A DNA stretch of 40,997 nt from Crocinitomicaceae bacterium (lineage in GTDB: Bacteria; Bacteroidota; Bacteroidia; Flavobacteriales_D; Parvicellaceae), in NCBI GenBank assembly GCA_002713405.1, contig PAST01000038.1:32560-73556 (forward strand), written 5' to 3'. The notes below the pieces were generated by a model. That model was not told where the DNA came from, ran no database searches, and worked only from the letters and a program-made list of their open reading frames with translations. A program made the translations under genes and the position numbers. Within the stretch, counting starts at the first letter, position 1. Every line of letters begins with the position of its first letter. Positions 24,512 through 33,373 of this stretch are shown piece by piece.

Positions 24512-27373
24512 ATGTCATATATTTCACATGTGATTAAACATCCTTTCATACTGTTTTTAATAGCTAATTTTTTAGTACTTAATGTCTTTTCTCAAACAAA
24601 TATTAATGGCAAAATATTTGATGTGGAAACCAATGAAGAACTTATTGGTGCATCTGTTAAAATAGTTAATTCTAATTATGGATGTGTGACAGACTTTAAT
24701 GGTGATTTTGTAATTAAAACAAATATTCCTTTGCCATTTAGCATCGAAGTTTCCTACATTGGTTACGATTCTAAAGTCATTGATTTAATAGACAAACAAA
24801 GACTTAAAGTTGGTTTAAAAAGCAAAGATTTACAGCTCAAGGCAGTTGAAGTAATTTCTGGAATAAGTAAAAAACTTAAAGAATCTCCTTTAAGTATAGA
24901 GTCTATGGATATTAACGATATTAAGCAGACCTCCGCAACCAACTTTTATGAAGGTTTAAGCCATATGAAAGGTGTTGATATGACTTCTGCAAGTCTTGGT
25001 TTTAGAGTGATAAATACGCGAGGATTTAACAGTACGTCTCCAGTAAGGTCACTTCAAATAATTGATGGTGTTGACAACGCTTCCCCTGGGTTAAATTTTG
25101 CTTTAGGCAATTTCCTTGGAGCCTCTGAGCTAGACTTAATGAAAGTCGAAATTATTTCTGGTGCAAGTTCTGCTTTTTATGGTCCTAATGCATTTAATGG
25201 AGTTATTAGTATGGAGACTAAAAATCCATTTTTATTTCCAGGATTATCCGCTAGTGTTAAACTAGGAGAACGGTTTTTAAATGAGTATGCTATTAGATAC
25301 GCTAAAGTAATAAAGGATAAAAAAGGAAAAGACAGGTTTGCTTATAAGTTTAATATCTATTACATGAATGCTGACGATTGGGTTGCAGATAATTCTGCAA
25401 GTGTAGCAGACTTAGAAACTAACGAACTTAGTCCTGGTGGTTACGATGCTGTAAACCGATACGGAGATGAAAACCTAAACCCTATTTTAAATCAAATGAT
25501 TTATGGCTTAGACGGTGAAGCTGATACTGCTAGTATAATGGCCTATCCTGGACTTGAAAGATGGCACAGAAAGGGTTATTGGGAGCAAGATTTAGTAGAC
25601 TACAATACTGAAAATCTTAAAACAAGTCTGGGCATGCATTACATGTTTGACAATTCTATGGAGTTTTTTTCCTCAACAAATTTTTCTACAGGAACTACAG
25701 TTTATCAAGGAGACAACCGCTTTAGTTTAAAAAACATTAGATTTTTCCAAAACAAACTAGAGCTTAAAAAAGACAATGATTTTTTCATTAGGCTTTATGC
25801 AACTCACGAAAATGCAGGAGATAGTTACGATGCTGTTTTAACAGCATTTCAATTACAGAATGCTGCGGCAACAGATGTTGACTACCATGAATTATATAAA
25901 ACCTATTGGAGAGATAATATTTCTCCAAAAGTAGAAAGCTTAGATCCATCTGTAAATTGGCAACCTGCTTTTATTAATGGAGTAGCTTATCCTGTAAATT
26001 TTACAGATATTTTCAATTTAATTGATGGTATTCCTGTAGATTCTCTAATTAATTGGCATGAAGAAAGTGCTAACAACGCCAATAATTCACATCCAAACAT
26101 GGGAGTGACTTCTTTTTATGAAGTTGGTACTCCCCGATTTGACTCATTATTTAATGACATCATTTCTACTACATCTGTTCTTGACGGAGGATCAAAAATA
26201 GTAGACAAGTCTGCACTTTATCATGGACATGGAGAAAAAATTTGGGAAAATGACTTTTGGAAAATTACTCTAGGTAGCAACTTCAGAATTTATACTCCAA
26301 AATCAGGAGGATCTTTATTTAGCGATACTATCTCGATAAGTGCAAATGGAGACACCGTAAATAATACAATAGTAAATAAAGAAGCTGGTAGTTACCTAGG
26401 AGTCGAAAAAAGCTTCTTAAGTGATCAATTAATTTTAAAAGGGTCTATAAGATTGGATAAAAACCAAAATTTTAACCTTATTCCTACTCAAGCAATTTCT
26501 GGAATTTATAACATTAACGAAAATCATACTGTTAGATCGACATTTACTTCTGCAATAAGAAACCCAACATTACTTAACCAGTACCAGTATTATAATGTTG
26601 GAAGAGCAAAATTAGTAGGGAATATTAACGGATACGAGAATCTTTACACCATAGAATCTATTTATTCATATTCAACGTCGGGAAGAAATACAGATTCATT
26701 AGTTAGTTTCAACTTAGATCCTATCCGACCAGAAGAAGTAAAATGTCTGGAATTTGGATATCGAGGAGTGCTTGGTGGTAAGTTGTTTATAGATGCTAAC
26801 TATTACTATAATTGGTATACCAATTTTATTGGATTCATAACTGGCGCAGAAATTTATGTAGACGCTCTTGGATTAGAGATTTTGGATGTTTACAGAGTAG
26901 CTACTAACTCAGAAAAAATTATCACTACTCAAGGGTTTTCAACTGGATTAAATTATTACTTAAATAATCAATTTACTGTTAATGGAAATTATTCTTGGAA
27001 TGTATTGAATAAACAAAATGATGACCCTATTATCCCTGCATACAATACTCCAGAACATAAGTTTAATTTAGGCTTTTCTGGGAAAGAGATTGACCTAAAA
27101 TTGTTTGATAAATCACTGTTGAAAAATATATCCTTTAACTTAAACTATAAATGGGTAAAAGGGTTTGAGTTTGAGGGCTCTCCACAGTTTACAGGATATG
27201 TGCCAACCTATGGTTTATTAGATTTTCAAATGACTAAAAACTTAACCAAACAAAATCTTTCTATAAAGGTAGGCGGTTCAAATATTTTAAATAATAAGAT
27301 TCTTCAAGTTTATGGAGGACCATACGTTGGGAGAATGATTTACCTGTCTTTGACATTCGATTTTAAAGATTAA
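24512..27373 (+). CDS. TonB-dependent outer-membrane receptor with carboxypeptidase-regulatory-like N-terminal domain
   Basis: A 953-residue outer-membrane transporter. Signal peptide is about 1-28. A CarboxypepD_reg-like beta domain (about 30-110; INGKIFDVETNEELIGASVKI) leads into a plug domain (about 120-240) with RVINTRGFNSTSPVRSLQIIDGVD and SGASSAFYGPNAFNGVISMETK. The remainder is a beta-barrel ending in strand IYLSLTFDFKD, with a C-terminal aromatic-rich strand. No SusD-like gene is adjacent, so it is not a standard SusCD polysaccharide-utilisation pair. The ligand is unknown. The next gene starts 80 bases downstream and encodes a T9SS-exported hydrolase-like protein. Confidence 0.93.
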   Translation: MSYISHVIKHPFILFLIANFLVLNVFSQTNINGKIFDVETNEELIGASVKIVNSNYGCVTDFNGDFVIKTNIPLPFSIEVSYIGYDSKVIDLIDKQRLKVGLKSKDLQLKAVEVISGISKKLKESPLSIESMDINDIKQTSATNFYEGLSHMKGVDMTSASLGFRVINTRGFNSTSPVRSLQIIDGVDNASPGLNFALGNFLGASELDLMKVEIISGASSAFYGPNAFNGVISMETKNPFLFPGLSASVKLGERFLNEYAIRYAKVIKDKKGKDRFAYKFNIYYMNADDWVADNSASVADLETNELSPGGYDAVNRYGDENLNPILNQMIYGLDGEADTASIMAYPGLERWHRKGYWEQDLVDYNTENLKTSLGMHYMFDNSMEFFSSTNFSTGTTVYQGDNRFSLKNIRFFQNKLELKKDNDFFIRLYATHENAGDSYDAVLTAFQLQNAAATDVDYHELYKTYWRDNISPKVESLDPSVNWQPAFINGVAYPVNFTDIFNLIDGIPVDSLINWHEESANNANNSHPNMGVTSFYEVGTPRFDSLFNDIISTTSVLDGGSKIVDKSALYHGHGEKIWENDFWKITLGSNFRIYTPKSGGSLFSDTISISANGDTVNNTIVNKEAGSYLGVEKSFLSDQLILKGSIRLDKNQNFNLIPTQAISGIYNINENHTVRSTFTSAIRNPTLLNQYQYYNVGRAKLVGNINGYENLYTIESIYSYSTSGRNTDSLVSFNLDPIRPEEVKCLEFGYRGVLGGKLFIDANYYYNWYTNFIGFITGAEIYVDALGLEILDVYRVATNSEKIITTQGFSTGLNYYLNNQFTVNGNYSWNVLNKQNDDPIIPAYNTPEHKFNLGFSGKEIDLKLFDKSLLKNISFNLNYKWVKGFEFEGSPQFTGYVPTYGLLDFQMTKNLTKQNLSIKVGGSNILNNKILQVYGGPYVGRMIYLSLTFDFKD

Positions 27374-27453
27374 AATAGATTTTTAATACTTAAAATTTAC
27401 TATTATTTAATTTTTACGTAAATTGTACTAAAATTATTCACAAAAACAACCTT

Positions 27454-29067
27454 ATGAAAAAAATTACTTTTAGCTTTCTATTTGTTTTGACATTTATTTG
27501 TTCATCAATTTCTATTGGACAAACAAGATATCTAGACCCAGTGTTTCCTACGATAGACACTACTAATAATATAGTATATGCAGTTAATCAATCTGTCTTA
27601 CTTGGTGAGGCTTTGCCAGTTGCAACTGGAGCTACAGTTCCTATTGGGCTTGACTCTACAACAACTCCTCCAACACCCATCTTATTCACAATGCCAGCAT
27701 TAGAGATGGATATTTTTCAACCTTCTGGTGATACAGTTTCCGAAAGACCAGTAATTATCTATTTGCATACAGGAACATTTGCTCCAATAATTAGAAATGG
27801 AAATGCTACTGGTTCTAGGACATTTGATTATGCTACCCAGGTTTTTTGTAATCAATATGCTGCCAGAGGATATGTAGTTGCTAATACTGATTACAGAGCA
27901 GGATGGAATCCTCAACTGCCAACTGAGCCAGAAAGAGCAGCTAGCTTAATGAAAGCCGCCTATAGAGGAATTCAAGATGTTAAAGCTGCTATAAGATATT
28001 TAAGAATGGATTATGAGAATGGAAATACATATGGAATTGATACTTCTAGAATTATTATTGTTGGTCAGGGGACTGGCGGATGGATTGCTACTTGTTTAAA
28101 TTCCGTTGATAAATTATCTGAAATTCAATTGCCTAAATTTCTTGACCCTGTTACTGCCTTGCCTTTAATAGATACAGCCGTAATGGGTGACTGGTTTGGT
28201 TATGGTGGAAACCCTGCTTACAATACTACAAACCATGCTGGCTATTCTAGTGAACACGATATGATATTAAACATGGGGGGTGCTATAGGAGACCTTTCTT
28301 GGCTAGAAGCTGGTGACAAGCCAACTGCAGCAGTTCATGGAAACTTAGATGCAATTGCAAGATATACTACAGGTAATCTTTCTGTATCGGGAGTAAATAT
28401 TGTTTCTGATATTAGTGGTTCTTATGATGTAGTTGCAAAAGCAAATATGTTAGGAAATAATGATGATATACCTACTCTTTTTGATGCTTATACATTAGCT
28501 GCTAGAGCAGCTTCAAATAGTATTGCTGGAACTTTAGATTTTAGTGGTGATACAATTGGGCCATCTGTAGATAACGTATTTCCATTTGTTACTGGAAATC
28601 CTGGCGAAGGCGCTCCATGGGATTTTTTCGATTCTTTAACTACAATTGCATTAGCAGTTGGCCAAGGACTTCCTGCAAGTGTAGGTACTGATGCTTACAT
28701 GAGTAGTCTTGCTACTAACCCCGATGTTAGTGTGGCTAAAGCTACTGCTTATATAGATTCAACTCTTGGATTCTTTTGCCCAAGAATTGTAAACACTTTG
28801 ATGTTGCCTGGTAATACTGTTGGAATTCAAAGTGAAAAAATATCTGTAAATGTTTTCCCTAACCCAACGAGTGATTATATTTCTTTTAATTCATCTAGTA
28901 ATATTAAATCCATTTCAATTTTTGATAATAACGGAAAGCTTATTGAGCAAATTAATCCTAATAGATTTACTTTTACAATGGATCTAAGATCTTATGCTAA
29001 AGGAATTTATTATGCAGAGATTTCTAATGATAACCAAATTAAAACAGAAAAAATTATTTTAAAATAA
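27454..29067 (+). CDS. Secreted alpha/beta-hydrolase-fold protein lacking the nucleophile serine, with type A T9SS tail
   Basis: A 537-residue protein with signal peptide 1-22. Residues 95-300 follow the carboxylesterase/alpha-beta hydrolase pattern: RPVIIYLHTGTFAP (oxyanion region), ARGYVVANTDYRAGWNP, a helix with RGIQDVKAAIRYLR, and the nucleophile elbow IIIVGQGTGGWIA. In active relatives the elbow reads G-x-S-x-G. Here Gly206 replaces Ser, so the canonical mechanism is lost. The C-terminus (NVFPNPTSDYISFNS to the end) is a type A T9SS sorting domain. A strong terminator follows. It may be a binding protein, a pseudoenzyme, or an enzyme with a different nucleophile such as T207. Confidence 0.8.
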   Translation: MKKITFSFLFVLTFICSSISIGQTRYLDPVFPTIDTTNNIVYAVNQSVLLGEALPVATGATVPIGLDSTTTPPTPILFTMPALEMDIFQPSGDTVSERPVIIYLHTGTFAPIIRNGNATGSRTFDYATQVFCNQYAARGYVVANTDYRAGWNPQLPTEPERAASLMKAAYRGIQDVKAAIRYLRMDYENGNTYGIDTSRIIIVGQGTGGWIATCLNSVDKLSEIQLPKFLDPVTALPLIDTAVMGDWFGYGGNPAYNTTNHAGYSSEHDMILNMGGAIGDLSWLEAGDKPTAAVHGNLDAIARYTTGNLSVSGVNIVSDISGSYDVVAKANMLGNNDDIPTLFDAYTLAARAASNSIAGTLDFSGDTIGPSVDNVFPFVTGNPGEGAPWDFFDSLTTIALAVGQGLPASVGTDAYMSSLATNPDVSVAKATAYIDSTLGFFCPRIVNTLMLPGNTVGIQSEKISVNVFPNPTSDYISFNSSSNIKSISIFDNNGKLIEQINPNRFTFTMDLRSYAKGIYYAEISNDNQIKTEKIILK

Positions 29068-29088
29068 TTTTTTCTACTTAATAATATT

Positions 29089-29114
29089 AAAAGCCCCTTT
29101 TGGGGCTTTTTTTT
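29089..29114 (+). terminator. Rho-independent terminator
   Basis: A 9-bp stem AAAAGCCCC (29089-29097) / GGGGCTTTT (29102-29110) with a TTTT loop and a following T run. It lies 21 bases after the hydrolase-like gene. This is the clearest GC-rich hairpin in the window. Confidence 0.88.
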
Positions 29115-29159
29115 GTTCTAATATTTTAAACTATTTATATGGGTCATTCATAATTAATA

Positions 29160-29167
29160 TATATTTG
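29160..29167 (+). promoter_or_regulatory. -7 promoter element of rseP
   Basis: TATATTTG, an exact TAnnTTTG match, 20 bases before the ATG at 29188 and after the upstream terminator. No TTG is found at 19 bases upstream. Confidence 0.5.
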
Positions 29168-29187
29168 CCAACTAATTTCAATTTTCG

Positions 29188-30513
29188 ATGGAAATAATAA
29201 TTCAAATATCTCAATTTATAATGAGTCTCTCGTTATTGATTGTCCTTCATGAACTTGGGCATTTTATACCTGCAAAACTATTTAAAACAAAAGTTGAAAA
29301 GTTTTATCTATTTTTTGATTGGCCATTTTCTATTTTCAAAAAAAAGTTTGGAAATACTGAGTACGGAATTGGAATATTACCTTTAGGTGGCTATGTAAAA
29401 ATAGCTGGAATGATTGATGAAAGTATGGACCAAGATCAGCTTAACAAAGAGCCAGAAGAATGGGAATTTAGATCAAAACCAACTTGGCAAAGATTAATTA
29501 TTATGGTTGGAGGGGTAACTGTAAATCTAATATTAGGATTTCTAATCTACATAATGATGCTTTTTGTCTGGGGAGATGGATACATATCTAATGACAAGGT
29601 TCCATATGGAGCACATCTAAGTAGTCCTGTTTATGAATCTTATGGATTTCAAGATGGTGATTTAATCGTTGAAGTTGGTGATGAAAAAATTATAGAATTT
29701 GGAAGTGCAGAAAAAAGAATTTTAATAGATGGAGAAAGAAATATAAAAATTAAAAGAAATCAAGAAATTATTTCTTTAACTCTCCCAGAGAATATTATTG
29801 ATGAATTGCTTAAAAATAAAGGGGCAGGAATTTTAAGTGAATTAAGGATTTACAATACAATTGATTCACTTATTGAAGGAAATAATGCATTAAATGCAGG
29901 ATTTGAAGTTGGAGATAGTATAGTCGGTATTAATGGATTAAGCATTCCTTTTTATAGAGATTTCAGAAATGAACTTCAAAAACATAAATCTCAGGAAGTT
30001 GAAATCTCTTTTTTTAGAAACAATTTATTAAAAACTATTAAAGTAAATACTAACAAAAATGGTACAATTGGGTACTTTAAATCCAATAAGTTAGAGAGAT
30101 CTGTTATTGAATTTAAAAAATATTCTATTGTAGAAGCTATTCCTAGTGGAATAATAAAAGGTAATCAAATCTTAACTAATTATGTGAAATCTCTTTCATT
30201 AATTTTCAATAAAGAGGGGGCAAAGCAAATAGGTGGATTTGGATCTATTGGAAGTATGTTTTCAAACACATGGGATTGGCAAAGATTTTGGGCCATGACA
30301 GCTTTACTATCTATAATCTTAGCATTCATGAATATACTTCCAATACCTGCCCTAGATGGCGGGCATGTAATGTTTTTAATTTATGAAATGATTGCTGGTA
30401 AACCACCTACTGACCAGTTTTTAACAAGAGCTCAAGTAGTAGGAATGGTATTGCTATTTTCTTTGCTGATTTATGCAAATGGAATGGATCTATACAGGTT
30501 CATTAGTGGCTAA
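29188..30513 (+). CDS. rseP: RseP-type site-2 zinc metalloprotease
   Basis: A 441-residue intramembrane protease. The zinc motif HELGH lies in the first TM segment (LIVLHELGHFIPAKLF). A second TM segment is near 105-125. Two PDZ-like domains (about 135-220 and 225-300) contain GFQDGDLIVEVGD and GFEVGDSIVGING. The third-ligand motif NILPIPALDGGH (about 386-397) lies in a C-terminal TM region. In Bacteroidota it is essential-like and cleaves anti-sigma factors or remnant signal peptides. Length is normal. It has its own promoter and is followed by an unrelated gene. Confidence 0.95.
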   Translation: MEIIIQISQFIMSLSLLIVLHELGHFIPAKLFKTKVEKFYLFFDWPFSIFKKKFGNTEYGIGILPLGGYVKIAGMIDESMDQDQLNKEPEEWEFRSKPTWQRLIIMVGGVTVNLILGFLIYIMMLFVWGDGYISNDKVPYGAHLSSPVYESYGFQDGDLIVEVGDEKIIEFGSAEKRILIDGERNIKIKRNQEIISLTLPENIIDELLKNKGAGILSELRIYNTIDSLIEGNNALNAGFEVGDSIVGINGLSIPFYRDFRNELQKHKSQEVEISFFRNNLLKTIKVNTNKNGTIGYFKSNKLERSVIEFKKYSIVEAIPSGIIKGNQILTNYVKSLSLIFNKEGAKQIGGFGSIGSMFSNTWDWQRFWAMTALLSIILAFMNILPIPALDGGHVMFLIYEMIAGKPPTDQFLTRAQVVGMVLLFSLLIYANGMDLYRFISG

Positions 30514-30584
30514 ATTGCTACTTTTAAACATCCGTTTGGGCATAATCTTATGATATATAAAATATTATCATGATACTTACCATT

Positions 30585-30592
30585 TACTTTTG
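30585..30592 (+). promoter_or_regulatory. -7 promoter element of the 30608 gene
   Basis: TACTTTTG, an exact TAnnTTTG match, 15 bases before the ATG at 30608. No TTG is found at the ideal distance. Confidence 0.45.
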
Positions 30593-30607
30593 TAAAAACA
30601 AAAAGAA

Positions 30608-31522
30608 ATGGTTAAAAATATTTTTTTCTCTTTATTTTTTCTCTTTAAGTTCTTTAATTACTTCGCTCAAAGTATTCCAGAATACGAGCAGTTTGAAGTT
30701 TACAAACAGGACAAAAACAATAAAATATTAATCATTCCTTTTGAGAATAAAATGTATTCCTCTTCTATCGATAATGAAATTGCAGAATATAATAGGCTAA
30801 ATTATTCATCCATAAAAGAAGAGATGAAAAAAGGGATTTCTGAGCAAATACTTCTCTCTATTAGCAATAAAACTCCTGCAATTTCTTTAGAACATCATAA
30901 AGAATCTAATTCACAGATTTTGAATTACATATATAACAGTATTGGTTTAAAATATGAGAAAGTAAAATCTAAAGATACAGTTGAAGTGACAACTAAAAAA
31001 ACTGATTTAATTAAAGAAAGATTAAATAAATTTGTTCACCAAACAAACCAGCTTCATGAAAAAGCAAAATACGACAGAGGAAATTTAAATAATGGAGAAA
31101 TCCATACTTTCAATTATAACGAAGAAAGATTTATGAATGTTATTATTCAAAATCCAAATCTATTGGAAGAGTTGAATAATAAGTACAGAACGAATTACTA
31201 TATTTTCATTAATGAATTTCATATTGGAAGAGCATTAGCAATCCCAGGAAATGTATATCTTAAAAAAAGACAAATAAGTACCCATTACACCGTTTTTAAT
31301 CAAAGAGGAAAAGAAGTAGATGCAGGAGTTATTAGGGTTCAAATGCCGGAAGATGTCTACAGTATTAAAAAAATAGAAAGAGATTACATTTCTTTAATCG
31401 CTAGAGAATTGTGTTCATTTATCCCTGAACCAAAAGTAGAGAAAGCTACTCTTGTTAAAGAGGCAAAAGACAATAAAAACTCAAAAAACCAAAGGAAAAT
31501 TATTTATGGTGTTTTAGAGTAG
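30608..31522 (+). CDS. Exported protein of unknown function, possibly CsgG/TolB-N-like fold
   Basis: A 304-residue protein with signal peptide about 1-20 (ending NYFAQ). Two parts alternate strands and helices. The first is NKILIIPFENKMY followed by an amphipathic helix (EEMKKGISEQILLSI). The second is NYYIFINEFHIG, ISTHYTVFNQRGKEVDAG and a helix IERDYISLIARELCSF. The strand IIPFENK followed by a helix loosely recalls CsgG-type proteins, but similarity is too weak for a firm call. A Lys-rich C-terminal tail (about 275-298) follows. It has its own -7 box and no operon partner. Confidence 0.75.
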   Translation: MVKNIFFSLFFLFKFFNYFAQSIPEYEQFEVYKQDKNNKILIIPFENKMYSSSIDNEIAEYNRLNYSSIKEEMKKGISEQILLSISNKTPAISLEHHKESNSQILNYIYNSIGLKYEKVKSKDTVEVTTKKTDLIKERLNKFVHQTNQLHEKAKYDRGNLNNGEIHTFNYNEERFMNVIIQNPNLLEELNNKYRTNYYIFINEFHIGRALAIPGNVYLKKRQISTHYTVFNQRGKEVDAGVIRVQMPEDVYSIKKIERDYISLIARELCSFIPEPKVEKATLVKEAKDNKNSKNQRKIIYGVLE

Positions 31523-31719
31523 TAAACTACTATCCAACATTAGTGAATTCTTTTTCTTTACAATCGTCTTACCATTTATGAGTTCATACAAGTTTTGTAA
31601 CTCTTTTGAAAGAGTTGGAAATATTTTCTAATGAAATTAAACTAATTTAAAGTTGATTTTGAAAACAGTATCCACAGCGAAATAAATTAAAAAATGGAGA
31701 AAAACTTAAAGCTTAGAAA

Positions 31720-33285
31720 TCATTCATCTATGTTTTGAAATACTTCACTTATTGGATTACCAGTGCAAGCATTAGGAAAAGCTGATTTAAGTAAAATAGA
31801 TAATGTTGGTGCAATATCTGTAATTTTAATATTTCTATAAATTTGTTTAGGTTGAATATTGTATCCATAGAAAAGTAAAGGGACGTGGGAATCGTAATTA
31901 TAGTGGGTTCCATGAGTTGTCCCTGTCTTTGTTGACCATTCAATATATCCAGGATTAAGTGTTAGAAAAATATCACCAGATCTTTTGGGGTAAATTCCAT
32001 TTATTATTCTTCTAATTTTTAATGAAATTAAAGAGTTAGAAAGAGTGTTTATAGAATAAACCTCATCCACAGAAGATTGTTTTTTCAACCAATTTCTAGC
32101 TTCTTCAAAAACATCTTTTTTTGAAATATTAAGAGAATCTAATTTTTGATAATTAATATAAAATTGCATATTGGAGTATCTTGCCAAAATATTAGGGACT
32201 CCAAATTTTAGTTCTAACTGACTATTAAGCTCAGGAAATATTTCTCTTGAAACGAAATTGCCGCCCTTTAGTCTTTTTCTCTCTAATTCAATGGGTGAGG
32301 TGCCTGCTCCGTGATCCGAAGTTAAAGAAATTATAAATTCTTTGGAGCCACAATGGTTTTCAAGGAATTGTATAAGATCGGCAATTTGTTGATCTAAATT
32401 CAAATACATACTCTTCACTTCTTCTGCATCGGGTCCATATTTATGCCCTACATAGTCTGTAGAGGAAAAAGAGATTACTAATAAGTCAGTATGTTCGTCT
32501 GTCCCTAAGTCTTCATTTTTGATAAGTTCTTTAGAAAAGTCTAATGTATAGTTATTCCCTTTTGGAGAGGACTTAATTGAAGATGGGCCTGTTTCTAATA
32601 ATATTTTATTTAAATCATATTCAAAAGTAGTTCCCATCCAGCTTTTGTTCATGTAGGATTCAATAGAATAGTTTTTATGAAATCTAACAACCCATTCCGG
32701 TAGATTATTTCGGTAAAATGAGCTGGTTATCCATTTTGATTCATGGTTTAGCCAATAAGCTCCATCTGCTAAAGCTCCAGTAGATAAAATGGCTCCTCTA
32801 TCCTTTATGGAAACTCCAAAAACTTTTGATAAGGAATCTTTAATTTTAAGTTGATCTCCTACGGTGTTACATAATAATGAGATAGGCGACATTTGACCAC
32901 TTCCTGGGTTGATATTTTCATGAGGCTTCTTACATAGGCATACTGTTTGAGATGCCCCATCACCTGCACAATATACAGGTGAAAAGTCGTCTCTTTTGTA
33001 CCAATTGTTTCCAATAATTCCATGTACTGAAGGAGTGGTTCCTGTAAAAATACTCGCATGGCCTGGTCCAGTATATGTTGGAATGTAATTGTAATGAGTA
33101 TTTCTGCAAAAAACACCTTCATTTACTAGCTTTTTAAAGCCATTATTCCCAAAATCTTCCCAAAATCTATCTACGAATTCATATTTCATTTGATCTACCA
33201 CAACACACACTAAAATTTTAGGATTTTGTTGTGAAATCACTGCAAAAGGGAGTGAAATTAAAATAATATATAAAAGATTTTTCAT
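31720..33285 (-). CDS. PafA-like alkaline phosphatase (alkaline phosphatase superfamily)
   Basis: A 521-residue periplasmic phosphatase with signal peptide about 1-19. The metal ligand D31 (VVVDQMKYEF) and nucleophile Thr72 (TYTGPGHASIF) are seen, along with N93 (IIGNNWY) and the K161-x-R163 pair (SIKDRGAIL). These correspond to the residues that make Elizabethkingia PafA a phosphate monoesterase. Further metal ligands are in SLTSDHGAGTSP and the late TTHGTHYNYDSHVPL histidines. It likely releases phosphate from organic esters, independent of calcium. It is monocistronic. The 197-base gap to the convergent gene on its 3' side holds only a weak hairpin (31599-31616). Confidence 0.9.
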   Translation of the reverse strand: MKNLLYIILISLPFAVISQQNPKILVCVVVDQMKYEFVDRFWEDFGNNGFKKLVNEGVFCRNTHYNYIPTYTGPGHASIFTGTTPSVHGIIGNNWYKRDDFSPVYCAGDGASQTVCLCKKPHENINPGSGQMSPISLLCNTVGDQLKIKDSLSKVFGVSIKDRGAILSTGALADGAYWLNHESKWITSSFYRNNLPEWVVRFHKNYSIESYMNKSWMGTTFEYDLNKILLETGPSSIKSSPKGNNYTLDFSKELIKNEDLGTDEHTDLLVISFSSTDYVGHKYGPDAEEVKSMYLNLDQQIADLIQFLENHCGSKEFIISLTSDHGAGTSPIELERKRLKGGNFVSREIFPELNSQLELKFGVPNILARYSNMQFYINYQKLDSLNISKKDVFEEARNWLKKQSSVDEVYSINTLSNSLISLKIRRIINGIYPKRSGDIFLTLNPGYIEWSTKTGTTHGTHYNYDSHVPLLFYGYNIQPKQIYRNIKITDIAPTLSILLKSAFPNACTGNPISEVFQNIDE

Positions 33286-33373
33286 TTGTAATTAACTTAT
33301 ATAAAAGTAGTTAATTACGACAGAATTTAAGAGTTATAAAGCAAATATTTAAGAGATTAAAAAATTAGGAGAA

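Noticed and set aside
24512-29067. Polysaccharide utilisation locus (SusC/SusD-like)
   Set aside because: There is a TonB-dependent receptor but no SusD-like lipoprotein and no glycoside hydrolase nearby.
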